A stretch of 64,000 nucleotides of DNA. It comes from Modestobacter sp. VKM Ac-2982 (GTDB taxonomy: Bacteria > Actinomycetota > Actinomycetes > Mycobacteriales > Geodermatophilaceae). This document shows positions 15,768 to 27,618 of the stretch, one piece after another. Position 1 is the first letter of the stretch. Every line of letters begins with the position of its first letter. The notes beneath the pieces are model-generated. The model had not been told where the DNA came from. It ran no database searches and saw only the letters and a program-made list of their open reading frames with translations. Made by a program: the position numbers and the translations under genes. Where the stretch lies: contig NZ_JAPVBL010000001.1 of the NCBI RefSeq assembly GCF_026967935.1, positions 248,001 to 312,000 on the forward strand. Direction: 5' to 3'.

Positions 15768-16706
15768 GTGCACAACAGCAGTGAACACGACGCGCATGAC
15801 GGTCCGGGGCCCGCGCGCGAGGAGGATGACGGGCCGGTGCCGGACGGCCATCCTGGTCCGGTGTCCGACGAATGGGTGCGCGCCCGCCTGCACCCGGCGT
15901 TGCGCCCGTTCGTGGCCGGTGCGGTGGGCTACCGGTACGGCGGGTCCGCGTCCGGGGTGCACCGCGGGCTGCCCTCCCCGTCCCTGACCTTCGTGGTCAC
16001 CCTGGACGAGCCGCTGCTGCTCGCGGCGCACCCCGATCCCCGGCAGGCACCGGACCGCTACGACGCGCTGCTGGGCGGGCTGCACACCCGTCCGGCCCTG
16101 ATCACCCAGACCGGGTGGCAGGCCGGCGTCCAGCTGGCGCTCAGCCCCCTGGGTGCGCGGGCACTGCTCGGCCTGCCGGCGGGCGCGCTGGCCTCCCTCG
16201 ACTGCCCGGTCGCCGACGTGCTCGGCACCGACGGTGCCGAGCTGGTCGACCGGGTGCGGTCCGCGCGGGACTGGACGGGCCGGTTCGCGGCCCTGGAGCA
16301 CGTCCTCCTCCGCCGGCTCCAGGCCGACAGCGCGCCGGCCCCCGAGGTCGTCCAGGCCTGGCGGCTGACCCTCGCCTCCGGTGGGCGGCTGCGGGTCGCC
16401 GACGTGGCCGGGCGGGTGGGGTGGTCCGAGCGGCACCTGCTCACCCGGTTCCGCGCCGAGACCGGGCTGACCCCGAAGGAGGCGGCCCGCGTCGTCCGGT
16501 TCGACCGGGCCCGGCGGGCGTTGGCCGCCCGGGTGGCCGGCGGCGGCCCGCCCGACCTGGCCGCGCTCGCCGTCGCCACCGGCTACGCCGACCAGGCGCA
16601 CCTGACCCGCGACTGGCGGGCGTTCAGCGGTCTCCCGCCGACCCGGTGGCTGGCCGCGGAGTTCGGAATCGTCCAAGACGGCCGGACGCCGGTGTCGACA
16701 CCCTGA
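15768..16706 (+). CDS. AraC-family transcriptional regulator
   Basis: A regulator of up to 312 residues with an N-terminal ligand/cupin-like region (LPSPSLTFVVTLDEPLLL) and a C-terminal double helix-turn-helix: LRVADVAGRVGWSERHLLTRF and LAALAVATGYADQAHLTRDW. The layout matches the DUF6597-type AraC proteins that begin with LHPALRPFVAGAVGYRY. The start is uncertain: GTG codons at 15768, 15837 (an AGGAGG lies 12 bases before it) and 15861 (MSDEWVRARLHP) are all possible. It is 4 bases before a VOC protein, a likely partner or target. Confidence 0.85.
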   Translation: MHNSSEHDAHDGPGPAREEDDGPVPDGHPGPVSDEWVRARLHPALRPFVAGAVGYRYGGSASGVHRGLPSPSLTFVVTLDEPLLLAAHPDPRQAPDRYDALLGGLHTRPALITQTGWQAGVQLALSPLGARALLGLPAGALASLDCPVADVLGTDGAELVDRVRSARDWTGRFAALEHVLLRRLQADSAPAPEVVQAWRLTLASGGRLRVADVAGRVGWSERHLLTRFRAETGLTPKEAARVVRFDRARRALAARVAGGGPPDLAALAVATGYADQAHLTRDWRAFSGLPPTRWLAAEFGIVQDGRTPVSTP

Positions 16707-16710
16707 GCCC

Positions 16711-17121
16711 ATGACCGACACCACCACCGCTCCCCCGCCCACCGTCTGGCCCGCCTTCCGGGCCCGGGACGCCCGGGCGGTCATCCGCTTCCTGGTCGAC
16801 GCCCTCGGCTTCGAGGAGACCGCCGTGTACGGCGAGGGCGACGTCGTGCAGCACGCCCAGCTGGACTGGCCGCCCGGCGGCGGGGTGATGCTCGGTTCGG
16901 TGCGCGACGACGGCGGCTGGACGGTCGCCCCGGGCAGCACCGGCTGCTACCTGGTCAGCGACGACGTCGACGTGCTGTTCCATCGCGCGGTCGCGGCCGG
17001 CGCCGAGGTCTTCCGGCCACTGCAGGACACCGACTACGGCGGGCGCGAGTTCGCCGTCCGCGATCCGGAGGGCAACCTGTGGAGCGTCGGCACCTACCGG
17101 GGCGAACCCCGCCGGGGCTGA
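16711..17121 (+). CDS. VOC (glyoxalase/bleomycin resistance-fold) protein
   Basis: A 136-residue single VOC module: VWPAFRARDARAVIRFLVDALGFEE opens the first beta-alpha-beta-beta-beta unit and FAVRDPEGNLWSVGTY closes the second. Homologues of the PhnB/YdeE type often lack clear catalytic metals, and the substrate cannot be assigned. It starts four bases after the AraC regulator stop, so it is probably in the same operon. Confidence 0.8.
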   Translation: MTDTTTAPPPTVWPAFRARDARAVIRFLVDALGFEETAVYGEGDVVQHAQLDWPPGGGVMLGSVRDDGGWTVAPGSTGCYLVSDDVDVLFHRAVAAGAEVFRPLQDTDYGGREFAVRDPEGNLWSVGTYRGEPRRG

Positions 17122-17126
17122 GCCCC
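17114..17126 (+). terminator. Hairpin overlapping the VOC gene stop
   Basis: GGGGC-TGA-GCCCC forms a perfect 5-bp stem whose loop is the stop codon of the VOC gene. No U-tract follows. Confidence 0.4.
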
Positions 17127-17198
17127 GCTCGCTCCACGACCGCGCACCGGGCTCATCCGTCGGGAGGGTCGGTGCTGTCCGCCGCGCCGATCGGCTCC

Positions 17199-17204
17199 TA
17201 GGGT
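17199..17204 (+). promoter_or_regulatory. -10 box for the DUF4190 gene
   Basis: TAGGGT fits TANNNT. It lies 59 bases before the ATG at 17264, leaving a leader that contains a GGGGACGAG ribosome site. Confidence 0.4.
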
Positions 17205-17263
17205 CGGGGTGTCCGGCCCGTCGGGGCGGCTCCGCACACGCGGCGATCACAGGGGACGAGCAG

Positions 17264-17648
17264 ATGAGCCAGCACGACGGCAGCCAGCACCCGGGTCCGC
17301 AGGGGTACGTAAACCCGTCCTACGGTCCTCCGCCGGGTCCGCCCTACGGTCCGCCGGGTCCGCCCTACGGTCCGCCGGGGGCGCCGTACGGTCCGCCCCC
17401 GTACGGCTACGGCTACCCGCCGCCGCCGCAGCGCACGAACGGGCTCGCCATCGCCTCCATGGTGCTCGGCATCGTCTGGCTGTACTGGATCGGCAGCATC
17501 CTGGCCCTGGTCTTCGGCTACGTGGCCAAGAAGCAGATCCGTGAACGCGGTGAGGGCGGTGACGGCATGGCGACCGCGGGGATCGTCCTCGGCTGGGTCG
17601 GCATCGGCGTCCTCGCCATCCCCCTGGTGCTGGGCACAGCGGCCGGCC

Positions 17649-17656
<8 letters not shown>
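17264..17656 (+). CDS. DUF4190 membrane protein with Pro/Gly/Tyr-rich N-terminus
   Basis: A 130-residue protein. Residues ~15-57 are a low-complexity cytoplasmic segment built of GPPYGPP units. The rest is a DUF4190 module of two hydrophobic helices (LAIASMVLGIVWLYWIGSIL and IVLGWVGIGVLAIPLVL) separated by AKKQIRERGEGGDGMATAG, which is typical for the family. Function unknown; such proteins are common in actinobacteria as small inner-membrane proteins. The end overlaps the convergent SNF2 gene by eight bases. Confidence 0.85.
17336..17398 (+). repeat. Three tandem 21-bp units in the DUF4190 gene
   Basis: Units at 17336-17356 and 17357-17377 are identical, and the third at 17378-17398 is diverged. 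Each encodes the heptapeptide GPPYGPP or GAPYGPP. Recent slippage-type expansion is likely. Confidence 0.8.
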
Positions 17657-20909
<3,253 letters not shown>

Positions 20910-20955
20910 CCGGCCAGGTTACGGCGAGGCACCGACGCGACGCCCCGACGTCACG

Positions 20956-21843
20956 TCACCGCGCGTCCACCCGGCCCAGGAAGTCCAGGAGTGCCGCCGA
21001 CAGGGCCTCCGGGGCCTCCAGGGCCGCGTGGTGGCCGACTCCGTCGAGCTGTGCGGAGGCGACGTCGTCCGCGGTCACCTGGCGCATGGTCGCGGCGGTG
21101 AAGGGGCCGCCGCCGGCACCGACGGCGAGGACCGGCACGGTCAGGGGCCGGTCAGCTGCGAGGGCCCTGAGCTCGGCACCCTCGGCGAGCATCGACCGGT
21201 AGAGGCCCGCGGCCCCGCGCCAGCCGTCCGGGCGCGCGTAGGTGCGGGCGAACTCCGCGACGTCGGCGTCGGTGATCGCCCCCGGGACGGCGGTCATCGC
21301 GGGAAAGGCCCAGTCGCCCAGGAGCTCGCGCTCCCGGCCCGCGAACAGCAGTTCGGGGATCCCCGGTGCCGCGAGGACGCCGATGTGCCAGGCACCACCG
21401 TGGGTCACGTCAGCGAGCCCCTCCAGCCCGAAGCCGGCCAGGCCCATCTCGATCGCGGTCAGGCTGCGTACGTCCTGTGGGTGGGTGGCGGCCAGCCGGA
21501 AGACCGTGGCCCCGCTGATGTCCTGCCCGGTGAGGTGCACGGGGCCGACGTCGAGGTGGGCGATGAGCTGGTGCAGGTCCTCGGCCGACGTCGCACTGTC
21601 GTAGCCGCCCTCGGCGTTGCCCGAGTCGCCGAAGCCGCGCAGGTCGACCGCGAAGACCTGGTGCTCGGCCGCGAGGAGTGGGATCAGCTCGTGGAAGGTC
21701 CACCAGGTCTCCGGGAAGCCGTGCACGAGCAGCACCGGGGACCCCGTCGTGCCGGCGGACACGTAGTGCAGCTCGGTGCCGTTGACCGCAGCGCGGTGGT
21801 GGGAGATCCCCGAGAGGGCGGGGCTCGAGTCGGGAACGGGCAC
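20956..21843 (-). CDS. Epoxide-hydrolase-like alpha/beta hydrolase
   Basis: A 295-residue hydrolase with VHGFPETWW (the HGxP motif of epoxide hydrolases and haloacid/haloalkane dehalogenases), VDLRGFGDSG, and a nucleophile elbow LTGQDISG, where Asp stands at the nucleophile position in place of Ser. The C-terminal GVGHHAALEAPEAL gives the His. An Asp nucleophile points to an epoxide hydrolase or dehalogenase type reaction. Start: the GTG at 21843 follows AAGGAG; the open frame to 21888 runs through the operator. Divergent from a MarR regulator and very probably repressed by it. Confidence 0.85.
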   Translation of the reverse strand: MPVPDSSPALSGISHHRAAVNGTELHYVSAGTTGSPVLLVHGFPETWWTFHELIPLLAAEHQVFAVDLRGFGDSGNAEGGYDSATSAEDLHQLIAHLDVGPVHLTGQDISGATVFRLAATHPQDVRSLTAIEMGLAGFGLEGLADVTHGGAWHIGVLAAPGIPELLFAGRERELLGDWAFPAMTAVPGAITDADVAEFARTYARPDGWRGAAGLYRSMLAEGAELRALAADRPLTVPVLAVGAGGGPFTAATMRQVTADDVASAQLDGVGHHAALEAPEALSAALLDFLGRVDAR

Positions 21844-21860
21844 GTGACACTCCTTGGTTA

Positions 21861-21898
21861 GACAACCTGGTTGTCCAACTATAGACAACTAGGTTGTC
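21861..21898. promoter_or_regulatory. Double MarR operator between hydrolase and marR
   Basis: Two perfect 15-bp palindromes, GACAACCTGGTTGTC (21861-21875) and GACAACTAGGTTGTC (21884-21898), share GACAAC-N3-GTTGTC and start 23 bases apart. Between them, on the minus strand, lies TATAGT (21883 to 21878), a good -10 for the hydrolase. The MarR gene's own -10 is 18 bases beyond the second copy. Binding by the adjacent MarR protein would block both promoters. Confidence 0.85.
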
Positions 21899-21915
21899 GT
21901 CGTCCATGCCTGCCC

Positions 21916-21921
21916 TAGCCT
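21916..21921 (+). promoter_or_regulatory. -10 box for marR (leaderless)
   Basis: TAGCCT fits TANNNT and ends seven bases before the GTG start at 21928, with no ribosome site between. Confidence 0.5.
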
Positions 21922-21927
21922 CTCGGT

Positions 21928-22398
21928 GTGTCCCGTTCCGGCGCCGACCTCGCGCTGCTCCTCCTCGGCGGCTATCGCACCCTCGTGGACGCCGTGGTCG
22001 TCGAACTGGCCGCCCGTGGGCACCCCGACGTCCGGCCGGTGCACGACTTCGCCATGCGGGCCATCGAGTCGGGGGCCGAGAACGCCTCGGAGCTGGGCCG
22101 GCGGCTCTCGGTGTCCAAGCAGGCTGCGGCGAAGACCATCGCCGTCCTGGTCGAGCGCGGGTACGTCGCCCGGGACGCCGACCCGGCTGACGCGAGACGC
22201 AAGCGCATCCAGGTCACCCCGCGCGGGTTCGAGGTGATGCGCCAGGGGGAGGCGGTCTTCGACGAGCTGCGCGCCCGGTGGGCGCAGCGGCTCGGTGAGC
22301 AGGAGCTGGCCGCGATCGAGTCCGGCTTGACGGCTCTCGTCGGTGACTCGCCGGTCCGGATCGACGCCCCCGGGTGGGTCGCGCACGACCGCGACTGA
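21928..22398 (+). CDS. MarR-family transcriptional regulator
   Basis: A 156-residue winged-helix regulator. The recognition helix region is [20 protein letters not shown], followed by the wing [22 protein letters not shown], both typical of MarR. It is divergent from the epoxide-hydrolase-like gene, with twin palindromic operators in the shared promoter region. It probably represses both genes and releases DNA when a small hydrophobic ligand, perhaps the hydrolase substrate, binds. Ligand not identifiable. Confidence 0.9.
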   Translation: MSRSGADLALLLLGGYRTLVDAVVVELAARGHPDVRPVHDFAMRAIESGAENASELGRRLSVSKQAAAKTIAVLVERGYVARDADPADARRKRIQVTPRGFEVMRQGEAVFDELRARWAQRLGEQELAAIESGLTALVGDSPVRIDAPGWVAHDRD

Positions 22399-22451
22399 CG
22401 GTGCGCGCGGCCGGGTCGCGCAGACAGGTGTCCCGGCGCGAAGATCAACGC

Positions 22452-24086
22452 ATGAGCTCCGACCGCGCCGGCCAGCCGGCCCAGCCCTCTGACCTGGTCG
22501 ACGTCCCGCATCTGGTGACCGCGTACTACACGGTCGAGCCGGATCCGCACGACGTCGCCCAGCAGGTCGCCTTCGGGACGTCCGGGCACCGGGGATCCTC
22601 CCTGGACGGCGCGTTCAACGAGCCGCACATCCTCGCCACCACCCAGGCCATCTGCGAGTACCGCGCCCAGCAGGGGTACGACGGCCCGCTCTTCGTCGGC
22701 CGGGACACCCACGGGCTGTCCGAGCCGGCCTGGGTGAGCGCCCTGGAGGTGCTGGCCGCCAACGACGTCACCGTGCTCGTGGACGCCGCGGACCGCTACA
22801 CGCCCACCCCCGCGGTCAGCCACGCCATCCTGCGGGCCAACCAGGGGAAGACCTCCGGGCTGGCCGACGGCATCGTCGTCACCCCCTCGCACAACCCGCC
22901 CCGGGACGGCGGCTTCAAGTACAACCCGCCCTCGGGCGGGCCGGCCGACACCGACGCCACCGGCTGGATCGCCAAGCGGGCCAACGAGCTGCTGGCCACC
23001 GGTCTCGACGGGGTGCGCCGCATCCCGATCGCCCGGGCCCGGGCCGCGGCGCAGTCCTACGACTTCCTCGGCACCTACGTCGACGACCTGCCGCAGGTGC
23101 TGGACCTGGAGGCGGTGCGCAGCGCCGGTGTGCGGATCGGTGCCGACCCGCTCGGCGGGGCGAGCGTCGACTACTGGGGTGCGATCGCCGAACGGCACGG
23201 CCTGGACCTCGCCGTCGTCAACCCGCTGGTCGACCCGACGTGGCGGTTCATGACGCTGGACTGGGACGGCAAGATCCGGATGGACTGCTCCTCCCCCTCG
23301 GCGATGGCCTCGCTGATCAGCGCGAAGGACCAGTTCCAGATCGCCACCGGCAACGACGCTGACGCCGACCGGCACGGCATCGTCACCCCCGACGGCGGGT
23401 TGATGAACCCCAACCACTTCCTGGCCGTGGCGATCTCCTACCTCTTCAGCCACCGCGACGGCTGGGGCGCCGAGACGGCGGTGGGCAAGACGCTGGTGTC
23501 CTCCTCCCTGATCGACCGGGTCGTAGAGTCGCTGGGGCGCCGGTTGGTCGAGGTGCCGGTCGGCTTCAAGTGGTTCGTGCCCGGCCTGCTGGACGGGTCG
23601 GTCGGGTTCGGTGGCGAGGAGTCGGCCGGGGCGTCGTTCCTCCGCCGCGACGGCGGGGTGTGGACGACGGACAAGGACGGCATCCTGCTCGCCCTGCTGG
23701 CCTCGGAGATCCAGGCCGTGACCGGGAGCTCTCCCTCGGAACTGCATGCGTCACTGACGCAACGATTCGGGGAGTCGGCCTACGCCCGGGTCGACGCTGC
23801 GGCCACCCGGGAGGAGAAGGCCGCGCTCGGCAAGCTCTCCCCCGACGCCGTCACCGCCACCGAACTGGCCGGCGAGCCGATCACCGCGAAGCTCACGAAG
23901 GCGCCCGGCAACGGCGCCGCGATCGGCGGACTGAAGGTCACCACGGAGAACGCCTGGTTCGCCGCCCGACCCTCGGGCACCGAGGACGTCTACAAGGTCT
24001 ACGCGGAGTCCTTCAAGGGCCCCGACCACCTCGCCCAGGTCCAGGAAGAGGCCAAGGCCGTCGTCAGCGCCGCCCTCACCCCCTGA
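22452..24086 (+). CDS. pgm: Phosphoglucomutase (alpha-D-glucose phosphate-specific)
   Basis: A 544-residue phosphohexomutase, the same length as E. coli Pgm. It interconverts glucose-1-phosphate and glucose-6-phosphate for glycogen and cell-wall sugar supply. Signatures in order are [10 protein letters not shown], the phosphoserine loop [11 protein letters not shown] (Ser is the phosphate carrier), the metal loop [10 protein letters not shown], the sugar-binding [10 protein letters not shown] and the phosphate-binding [15 protein letters not shown]. The frame opens at 22374; I chose the ATG at 22452, where homology begins. A repeat hairpin follows the stop. Confidence 0.95.
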   Translation: MSSDRAGQPAQPSDLVDVPHLVTAYYTVEPDPHDVAQQVAFGTSGHRGSSLDGAFNEPHILATTQAICEYRAQQGYDGPLFVGRDTHGLSEPAWVSALEVLAANDVTVLVDAADRYTPTPAVSHAILRANQGKTSGLADGIVVTPSHNPPRDGGFKYNPPSGGPADTDATGWIAKRANELLATGLDGVRRIPIARARAAAQSYDFLGTYVDDLPQVLDLEAVRSAGVRIGADPLGGASVDYWGAIAERHGLDLAVVNPLVDPTWRFMTLDWDGKIRMDCSSPSAMASLISAKDQFQIATGNDADADRHGIVTPDGGLMNPNHFLAVAISYLFSHRDGWGAETAVGKTLVSSSLIDRVVESLGRRLVEVPVGFKWFVPGLLDGSVGFGGEESAGASFLRRDGGVWTTDKDGILLALLASEIQAVTGSSPSELHASLTQRFGESAYARVDAAATREEKAALGKLSPDAVTATELAGEPITAKLTKAPGNGAAIGGLKVTTENAWFAARPSGTEDVYKVYAESFKGPDHLAQVQEEAKAVVSAALTP

Positions 24087-24093
24087 CCCATCG

Positions 24094-24121
24094 AGGGGCC
24101 AAAGTCGCGATCTTGGCCCCT
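24094..24121 (-). terminator. Repeat hairpin copy 1 (GGGGCCAAA...TTGGCCCC)
   Basis: An imperfect 28-bp inverted repeat with arms AGGGGCCAA and TTGGCCCCT around TCGCGA. It sits between convergent pgm and the DUF559 gene and touches the stop codon of the latter. Same sequence family as the elements at 25024 and 27619. It probably terminates transcription from both sides. Confidence 0.6.
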
Positions 24122-24978
24122 CACGAGGTCAGTGCCTCCCGGACCCGACGGACGACGGAGTCCAGGTCCCGCAGGTCGGGAGCGCTCAGGCGGATGACCC
24201 GCCAGCCGGCCGCGACCAGGACGGCGTAGCGCCGGTCGTCGGACACGATCTTCTCCGCGTCGAAGTGGTGGGCACCCTCGTACTCCACGATGAGCTTGGC
24301 CTCCGGCCAGGCGAAGTCGACCTTGGCCAGGAACTCGCCACGGTGTTGCACGTGGAACTGCGGGACGGGCGCCAGTCCGGCGAGCACCAGCGCCACTCGC
24401 ACCTTCGACTCCGGCGCGGACTCCGCCCGCGGGTCCACCAGGCCGAACGCTCGGCGGACCTTGGTGACGCCCCACTCGCCGGCGGCACTCTCCAGCCGTG
24501 AGGTCAAGGTCGACGCAGTCACCGATCCGGCTCTGACCATGGCGTCGAGTGCGGCCACAGCCGTGGCGAGCGGCTCCAGGGCGGCGACGTCCCAGACGGT
24601 GCGGAGAGCGGTGCTGACCGGGACGTCGCCGATCACGTCGACGTCCCGGGGACCGAAGACGGTCTGGTGGACGCGCACTCCTCGTGGCCCCGACCAGCGG
24701 ACGTCCGCGCTCCGGAGAACGGTCACCGGGTCGGCCGGTCCGGCGAAGGGAGCGCCGTGCCAGGCGGCGGCCGAGTGTCCACCGATCGCCGTCCCAGCCG
24801 GGAGCAGCAGCGCGACACCGGTGCAGCGGAGCCGGTGGTCGAACTCAAGCCCGGGATCGGCGTAGACGCCCTGGACGATGCGCCGGTAGCCCAACAGGCG
24901 GAGTTGCTTGCGGGTGATCGCCCTCTCCGCGATGGCGTGGCTGGCGACGAAGACACCGTGGAGCGGTCGTGAGGGCAC
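24121..24978 (-). CDS. AbiEi-like N-terminus plus DUF559 (PD-(D/E)XK-type) endonuclease domain protein
   Basis: A 285-residue protein. Residues 1-90 have a winged-helix/AbiEi-antitoxin-like pattern (ITRKQLRLLGYRRIVQGVYAD ... LPAGTAIGGHSAAAWHG). Residues ~185-285 are DUF559, a Vsr-like nuclease fold: VDFAWPEAKLIVEYEGAHHF gives the D...E-x-E core, and VLVAAGWRVIRLSAPDL follows. This two-part layout is common in actinobacteria, often in several copies per genome. A role in toxin-antitoxin or phage defence is suggested by the parts but not shown. It lies between two copies of the GGGGCCAAA hairpin. Confidence 0.75.
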   Translation of the reverse strand: MPSRPLHGVFVASHAIAERAITRKQLRLLGYRRIVQGVYADPGLEFDHRLRCTGVALLLPAGTAIGGHSAAAWHGAPFAGPADPVTVLRSADVRWSGPRGVRVHQTVFGPRDVDVIGDVPVSTALRTVWDVAALEPLATAVAALDAMVRAGSVTASTLTSRLESAAGEWGVTKVRRAFGLVDPRAESAPESKVRVALVLAGLAPVPQFHVQHRGEFLAKVDFAWPEAKLIVEYEGAHHFDAEKIVSDDRRYAVLVAAGWRVIRLSAPDLRDLDSVVRRVREALTS

Positions 24979-25023
24979 CGGTGCAGAGTGGTCGACGGAG
25001 TCCGGTCTCTGCTCTCGTCGTCC

Positions 25024-25055
25024 ACAGGGGCCAAAGTCGCGATTTTGGCCCCTGT
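25024..25055 (-). terminator. Repeat hairpin copy 2
   Basis: A 32-bp inverted repeat with arms ACAGGGGCCAAA and TTTGGCCCCTGT; inside, TCGCGA is flanked by a single G.T wobble pair, so an RNA stem would be unbroken. Its end overlaps the stop codon of the HAAS gene at 25055. Confidence 0.65.
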
Positions 25056-25606
25056 CAGCGGGTGAGGAGGCCGCCGAGGAGCATCAGCGTGAAGGCCAGC
25101 GCGGGGGCGCCGACGAGGACGGCGAGCTGCCACCGGCTGATGCGCGCCATGTCCTCGCCGGTGCGGGGGTCACGCACGGTGTCGTCGGGTTCCCGCCGGC
25201 TCGTGGCGACGACCCAGGCGGCGCAGGCGGCCAGGACGACGACGGCGCCGGCGGCCATCAGCCCGGCCGGGACGCCGAACGCCGCATCCTCCCCCGCGCC
25301 GAGCGCCCACAGGCTGTCGGCGAGCAGGAAGCTGGCGACGCCGATGACCACGGTGACGACCAGGTGCGCCCACGTCAGACCGGTCAGCAGGTGACGCCAG
25401 CCGCGGCCCCGCTGCAGGCCGAGCGCCTCGGCGACCTCGTCGGCGTACTGCTTCGGCTCGCCGAACGCCTGGCGGGGGTCCTCCCCGGTCTCCGCCACGT
25501 GGCTCTGCACCTCGGCGAGGACCTCGCCGATCCGGGTGCCCGGGACGTCCCGCAGTCGCAGCGCCAGCAGCAGGTCGTCGCTGTAGGCCTGGTCGGTGCT
25601 CTTCAT
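25055..25606 (-). CDS. HAAS-domain membrane protein
   Basis: A 183-residue protein. Residues ~1-65 form the soluble HAAS helical module (YSDDLLLALRLRDVPG ... EDPRQAFGEPKQYADEVAEAL). Three or four hydrophobic helices follow. HAAS proteins are typically encoded next to PadR regulators and are thought to act as membrane-side partners in sensing. Here the ATG overlaps the stop of the PadR gene by four bases, the standard arrangement. Ligand and output unknown. Confidence 0.85.
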   Translation of the reverse strand: MKSTDQAYSDDLLLALRLRDVPGTRIGEVLAEVQSHVAETGEDPRQAFGEPKQYADEVAEALGLQRGRGWRHLLTGLTWAHLVVTVVIGVASFLLADSLWALGAGEDAAFGVPAGLMAAGAVVVLAACAAWVVATSRREPDDTVRDPRTGEDMARISRWQLAVLVGAPALAFTLMLLGGLLTR

Positions 25607-25956
25607 GGCGTGCTCCTCGCAGCGGGCAGGGGTGTCAGCAGGCCGGCGGCCCGCTCGGTGAAGACGTGCCAGAGCTCGGTCCGTTCGCGGAGGGACTGCT
25701 CACCGGCGTCGGTGAGGGTGAAGAACTTGCGGCCCGGCCCCCCGTCACCGGCCTCCCAGGAGGAGGACACCAGGCCCTCGGTCTCCAGGCGGGTCAGGAT
25801 CGGGTACAGCGTGCCGCCCTTGACCGGCCCCAACCCTGCCTCGGCCAGTCGGGCGGCGATCGCGTAGCCGTAGGTCGGCCCGTCGGCGACGACGCGGAGC
25901 ACGCACAGCGACAGGACGCCGCGCATCCACTCCCCGGGCCATCGTTCTGCTGACAC
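25603..25956 (-). CDS. PadR-family transcriptional regulator
   Basis: A 117-residue PadR protein: GVLSLCVLRVVADGPTYGYAI, then EAGLGPVKGGTLYPILTRLE (recognition helix) and the wing LVSSSWEAGDGGPGRKFFTLT. It starts at a GTG and is coupled to the downstream HAAS gene. A perfect 16-bp palindrome lies 14 bases upstream of the start codon, which suggests that it represses its own operon. Confidence 0.9.
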   Translation of the reverse strand: MSAERWPGEWMRGVLSLCVLRVVADGPTYGYAIAARLAEAGLGPVKGGTLYPILTRLETEGLVSSSWEAGDGGPGRKFFTLTDAGEQSLRERTELWHVFTERAAGLLTPLPAARSTP

Positions 25957-25970
25957 GGGCTAGACAGTAC

Positions 25971-26000
25971 GACTGACTAGTCAGTCGCACAAGCTAGTCA
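25971..26000 (-). promoter_or_regulatory. Probable PadR operator
   Basis: GACTGACTAGTCAGTC (25971-25986) is a perfect 16-bp palindrome just upstream of padR. A second inverted repeat, TGACTAG-N13-CTAGTCA (25974-26000), overlaps it. Position and symmetry fit autoregulation; the motif is not the classic ATGT-N8-ACAT PadR box. Confidence 0.65.
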
Positions 26001-26026
26001 CCCGGGTGGATGGGCCCGGACGCACC

Positions 26027-26060
26027 GCAGGCCCGCCGGAGCGGACTCCGACGGGCCTGC
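26027..26060 (-). terminator. Strong hairpin downstream of glpK
   Basis: Arms GCAGGCCCG (26027-26035) and CGGGCCTGC (26052-26060) pair perfectly. After one mismatch, CGGAG/CTCCG continues the stem around a CGGA loop. It follows the glpK stop on the minus strand and separates it from the padR operon. Confidence 0.7.
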
Positions 26061-26078
26061 AGTGCCGACGAGGAGGCG

Positions 26079-27596
26079 TCAGCTGACGTCCTCGTCGACC
26101 CAGTCGAGGGACTTCGTGACCGCCTTCTGCCAGTTGCGGTAGTAGCGCTCGCGCTCGTCGGTGGGCATCTGCGGGTCCCAGCGCTTGTCCTCAGCCCACT
26201 TGGCGGTGAGCTCGTCGAGGTCGGACCAGAAGCCGACGGCGAGCCCGGCGGCGTAGGCCGCGCCCAGCGCCGTCGTCTCGGGGATCTTCGGCCGGATCAC
26301 CGGGACGCCGAGCAGGTCGGCCTGGAACTGCATGAGCAACTCGTTGCCGACCATCCCGCCGTCCACCCGGAGCTCGGTCAGGTCGACCCCGGAGTCGGCG
26401 TTCATCGCGTCCAGCACCTCACGGGTCTGGTACGCGGTGGCCTCTAGGACGGCGCGGGCCAGGTGCCCCTTGTTGACGAACCGGGTCAGCCCGACGACGG
26501 CGCCACGGGCGTCCGACCGCCAGTGCGGGGCGAACAGCCCGGAGAACGCCGGGACGAAGTAGGAGCCGCCGTTGTCGTCGACCGAGCGGGCCAGGTCCTC
26601 GATCTCCGGGGCGGTCTTGATCATCCCCAGGTTGTCCCGGACCCACTGCACCAGCGAGCCGGTGACCGCGATCGACCCCTCCAGCGCGTACACCGGCTTG
26701 GCGTCCCCTAGCTGGTAGCACAGCGTGGTGAGCAGCCCGTTCTCCGACGGGACGGCCTCCTCGCCGGTGTTGAGCAGCATGAAGTTGCCGGTGCCGTAGG
26801 TGTTCTTGGCCATGCCCTTGGTGAAGCAGACCTGGCCGAAGGTGGCCGCCTGCTGGTCACCGAGCGAGCCGGCGATCGGCACCCCGGCCAGGAAGCCGGC
26901 CTTGCGGCCCTTGCCGTACTCCTCGGAGTTCGACCGGATCTCCGGGAGCATGGACATCGGGATGCCCATCTCCTCGGCGATGTCGGCGTCCCAGGCCAGC
27001 GTCCGGTAGTCCATCAGCATGGTGCGGGAGGCGTTGGAGACGTCGGTGAGGTGCAGCCCGCCGTCGGCCCCGCCGGTCATGTTCCAGATCAGCCAGGAGT
27101 CGATGGTGCCCATCAGCAGCTCGCCGCGTTCGGCGCGCTCGCGGGCGCCGTCGACGTTGTCCAGGATCCAGCGGACCTTGGGGCCGGCGAAGTAGGTGGC
27201 CAGCGGCAGGCCCACCTTGTCCTTGTACCGGTCGGCGCCGCCGCCGAGGGCGCCGAGCTCCTCGATGATCTTCGTCGTGCGGGTGTCCTGCCAGACGATC
27301 GCGTTGTAGACCGGCTCGCCGGTGCTCCGGTCCCAGACCACCGCGGTCTCGCGCTGGTTGGTGATCCCGACCGCGACGATGTCGGAGGTGCCGGCGTCGC
27401 TGCGGGCCAGCGCCTGGCCGACCACCTCGCGGGTGTTGCGCCAGATCTCCATCGCGTCGTGCTCGACCCACCCGGCGCGCGGGAAGATCTGCTCGTGCTC
27501 CTTCTGGCCGACGGACACGACGGCGCCGTCGTGGTCGAAGATCATGCACCGGGTGCTGGTGGTGCCCTGGTCGATGGCTGCTACGTACTGGGCCAT
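26079..27596 (-). CDS. glpK: Glycerol kinase (copy 1)
   Basis: A 505-residue FGGY kinase that phosphorylates glycerol to glycerol-3-phosphate. Signatures are [16 protein letters not shown] at the start, [26 protein letters not shown], and the C-terminal [27 protein letters not shown] motif. The ATG at 27596 has a GAGGAAC ribosome site; the frame is open to 27626. It lies downstream of the aquaglyceroporin gene with a 62-base gap that contains repeat hairpin copy 3. A second glycerol kinase is encoded at 28557-30059. Confidence 0.93.
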   Translation of the reverse strand: MAQYVAAIDQGTTSTRCMIFDHDGAVVSVGQKEHEQIFPRAGWVEHDAMEIWRNTREVVGQALARSDAGTSDIVAVGITNQRETAVVWDRSTGEPVYNAIVWQDTRTTKIIEELGALGGGADRYKDKVGLPLATYFAGPKVRWILDNVDGARERAERGELLMGTIDSWLIWNMTGGADGGLHLTDVSNASRTMLMDYRTLAWDADIAEEMGIPMSMLPEIRSNSEEYGKGRKAGFLAGVPIAGSLGDQQAATFGQVCFTKGMAKNTYGTGNFMLLNTGEEAVPSENGLLTTLCYQLGDAKPVYALEGSIAVTGSLVQWVRDNLGMIKTAPEIEDLARSVDDNGGSYFVPAFSGLFAPHWRSDARGAVVGLTRFVNKGHLARAVLEATAYQTREVLDAMNADSGVDLTELRVDGGMVGNELLMQFQADLLGVPVIRPKIPETTALGAAYAAGLAVGFWSDLDELTAKWAEDKRWDPQMPTDERERYYRNWQKAVTKSLDWVDEDVS

Positions 27597-27618
27597 GCGA
27601 GTTCCTCCTACAGAAGGA

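Noticed and set aside
17336-17398. Tandem repeats considered as a CRISPR-like array
   Set aside because: The 21-bp units are adjacent without spacers and encode GPPYGPP repeats in frame, so they are a coding repeat.
24345-24358. GTTGCACGTGGAAC, one base off the parS core, inside the DUF559 gene
   Set aside because: Same single mismatch as at 13480 and also explained by coding content; not counted as a ParB site.
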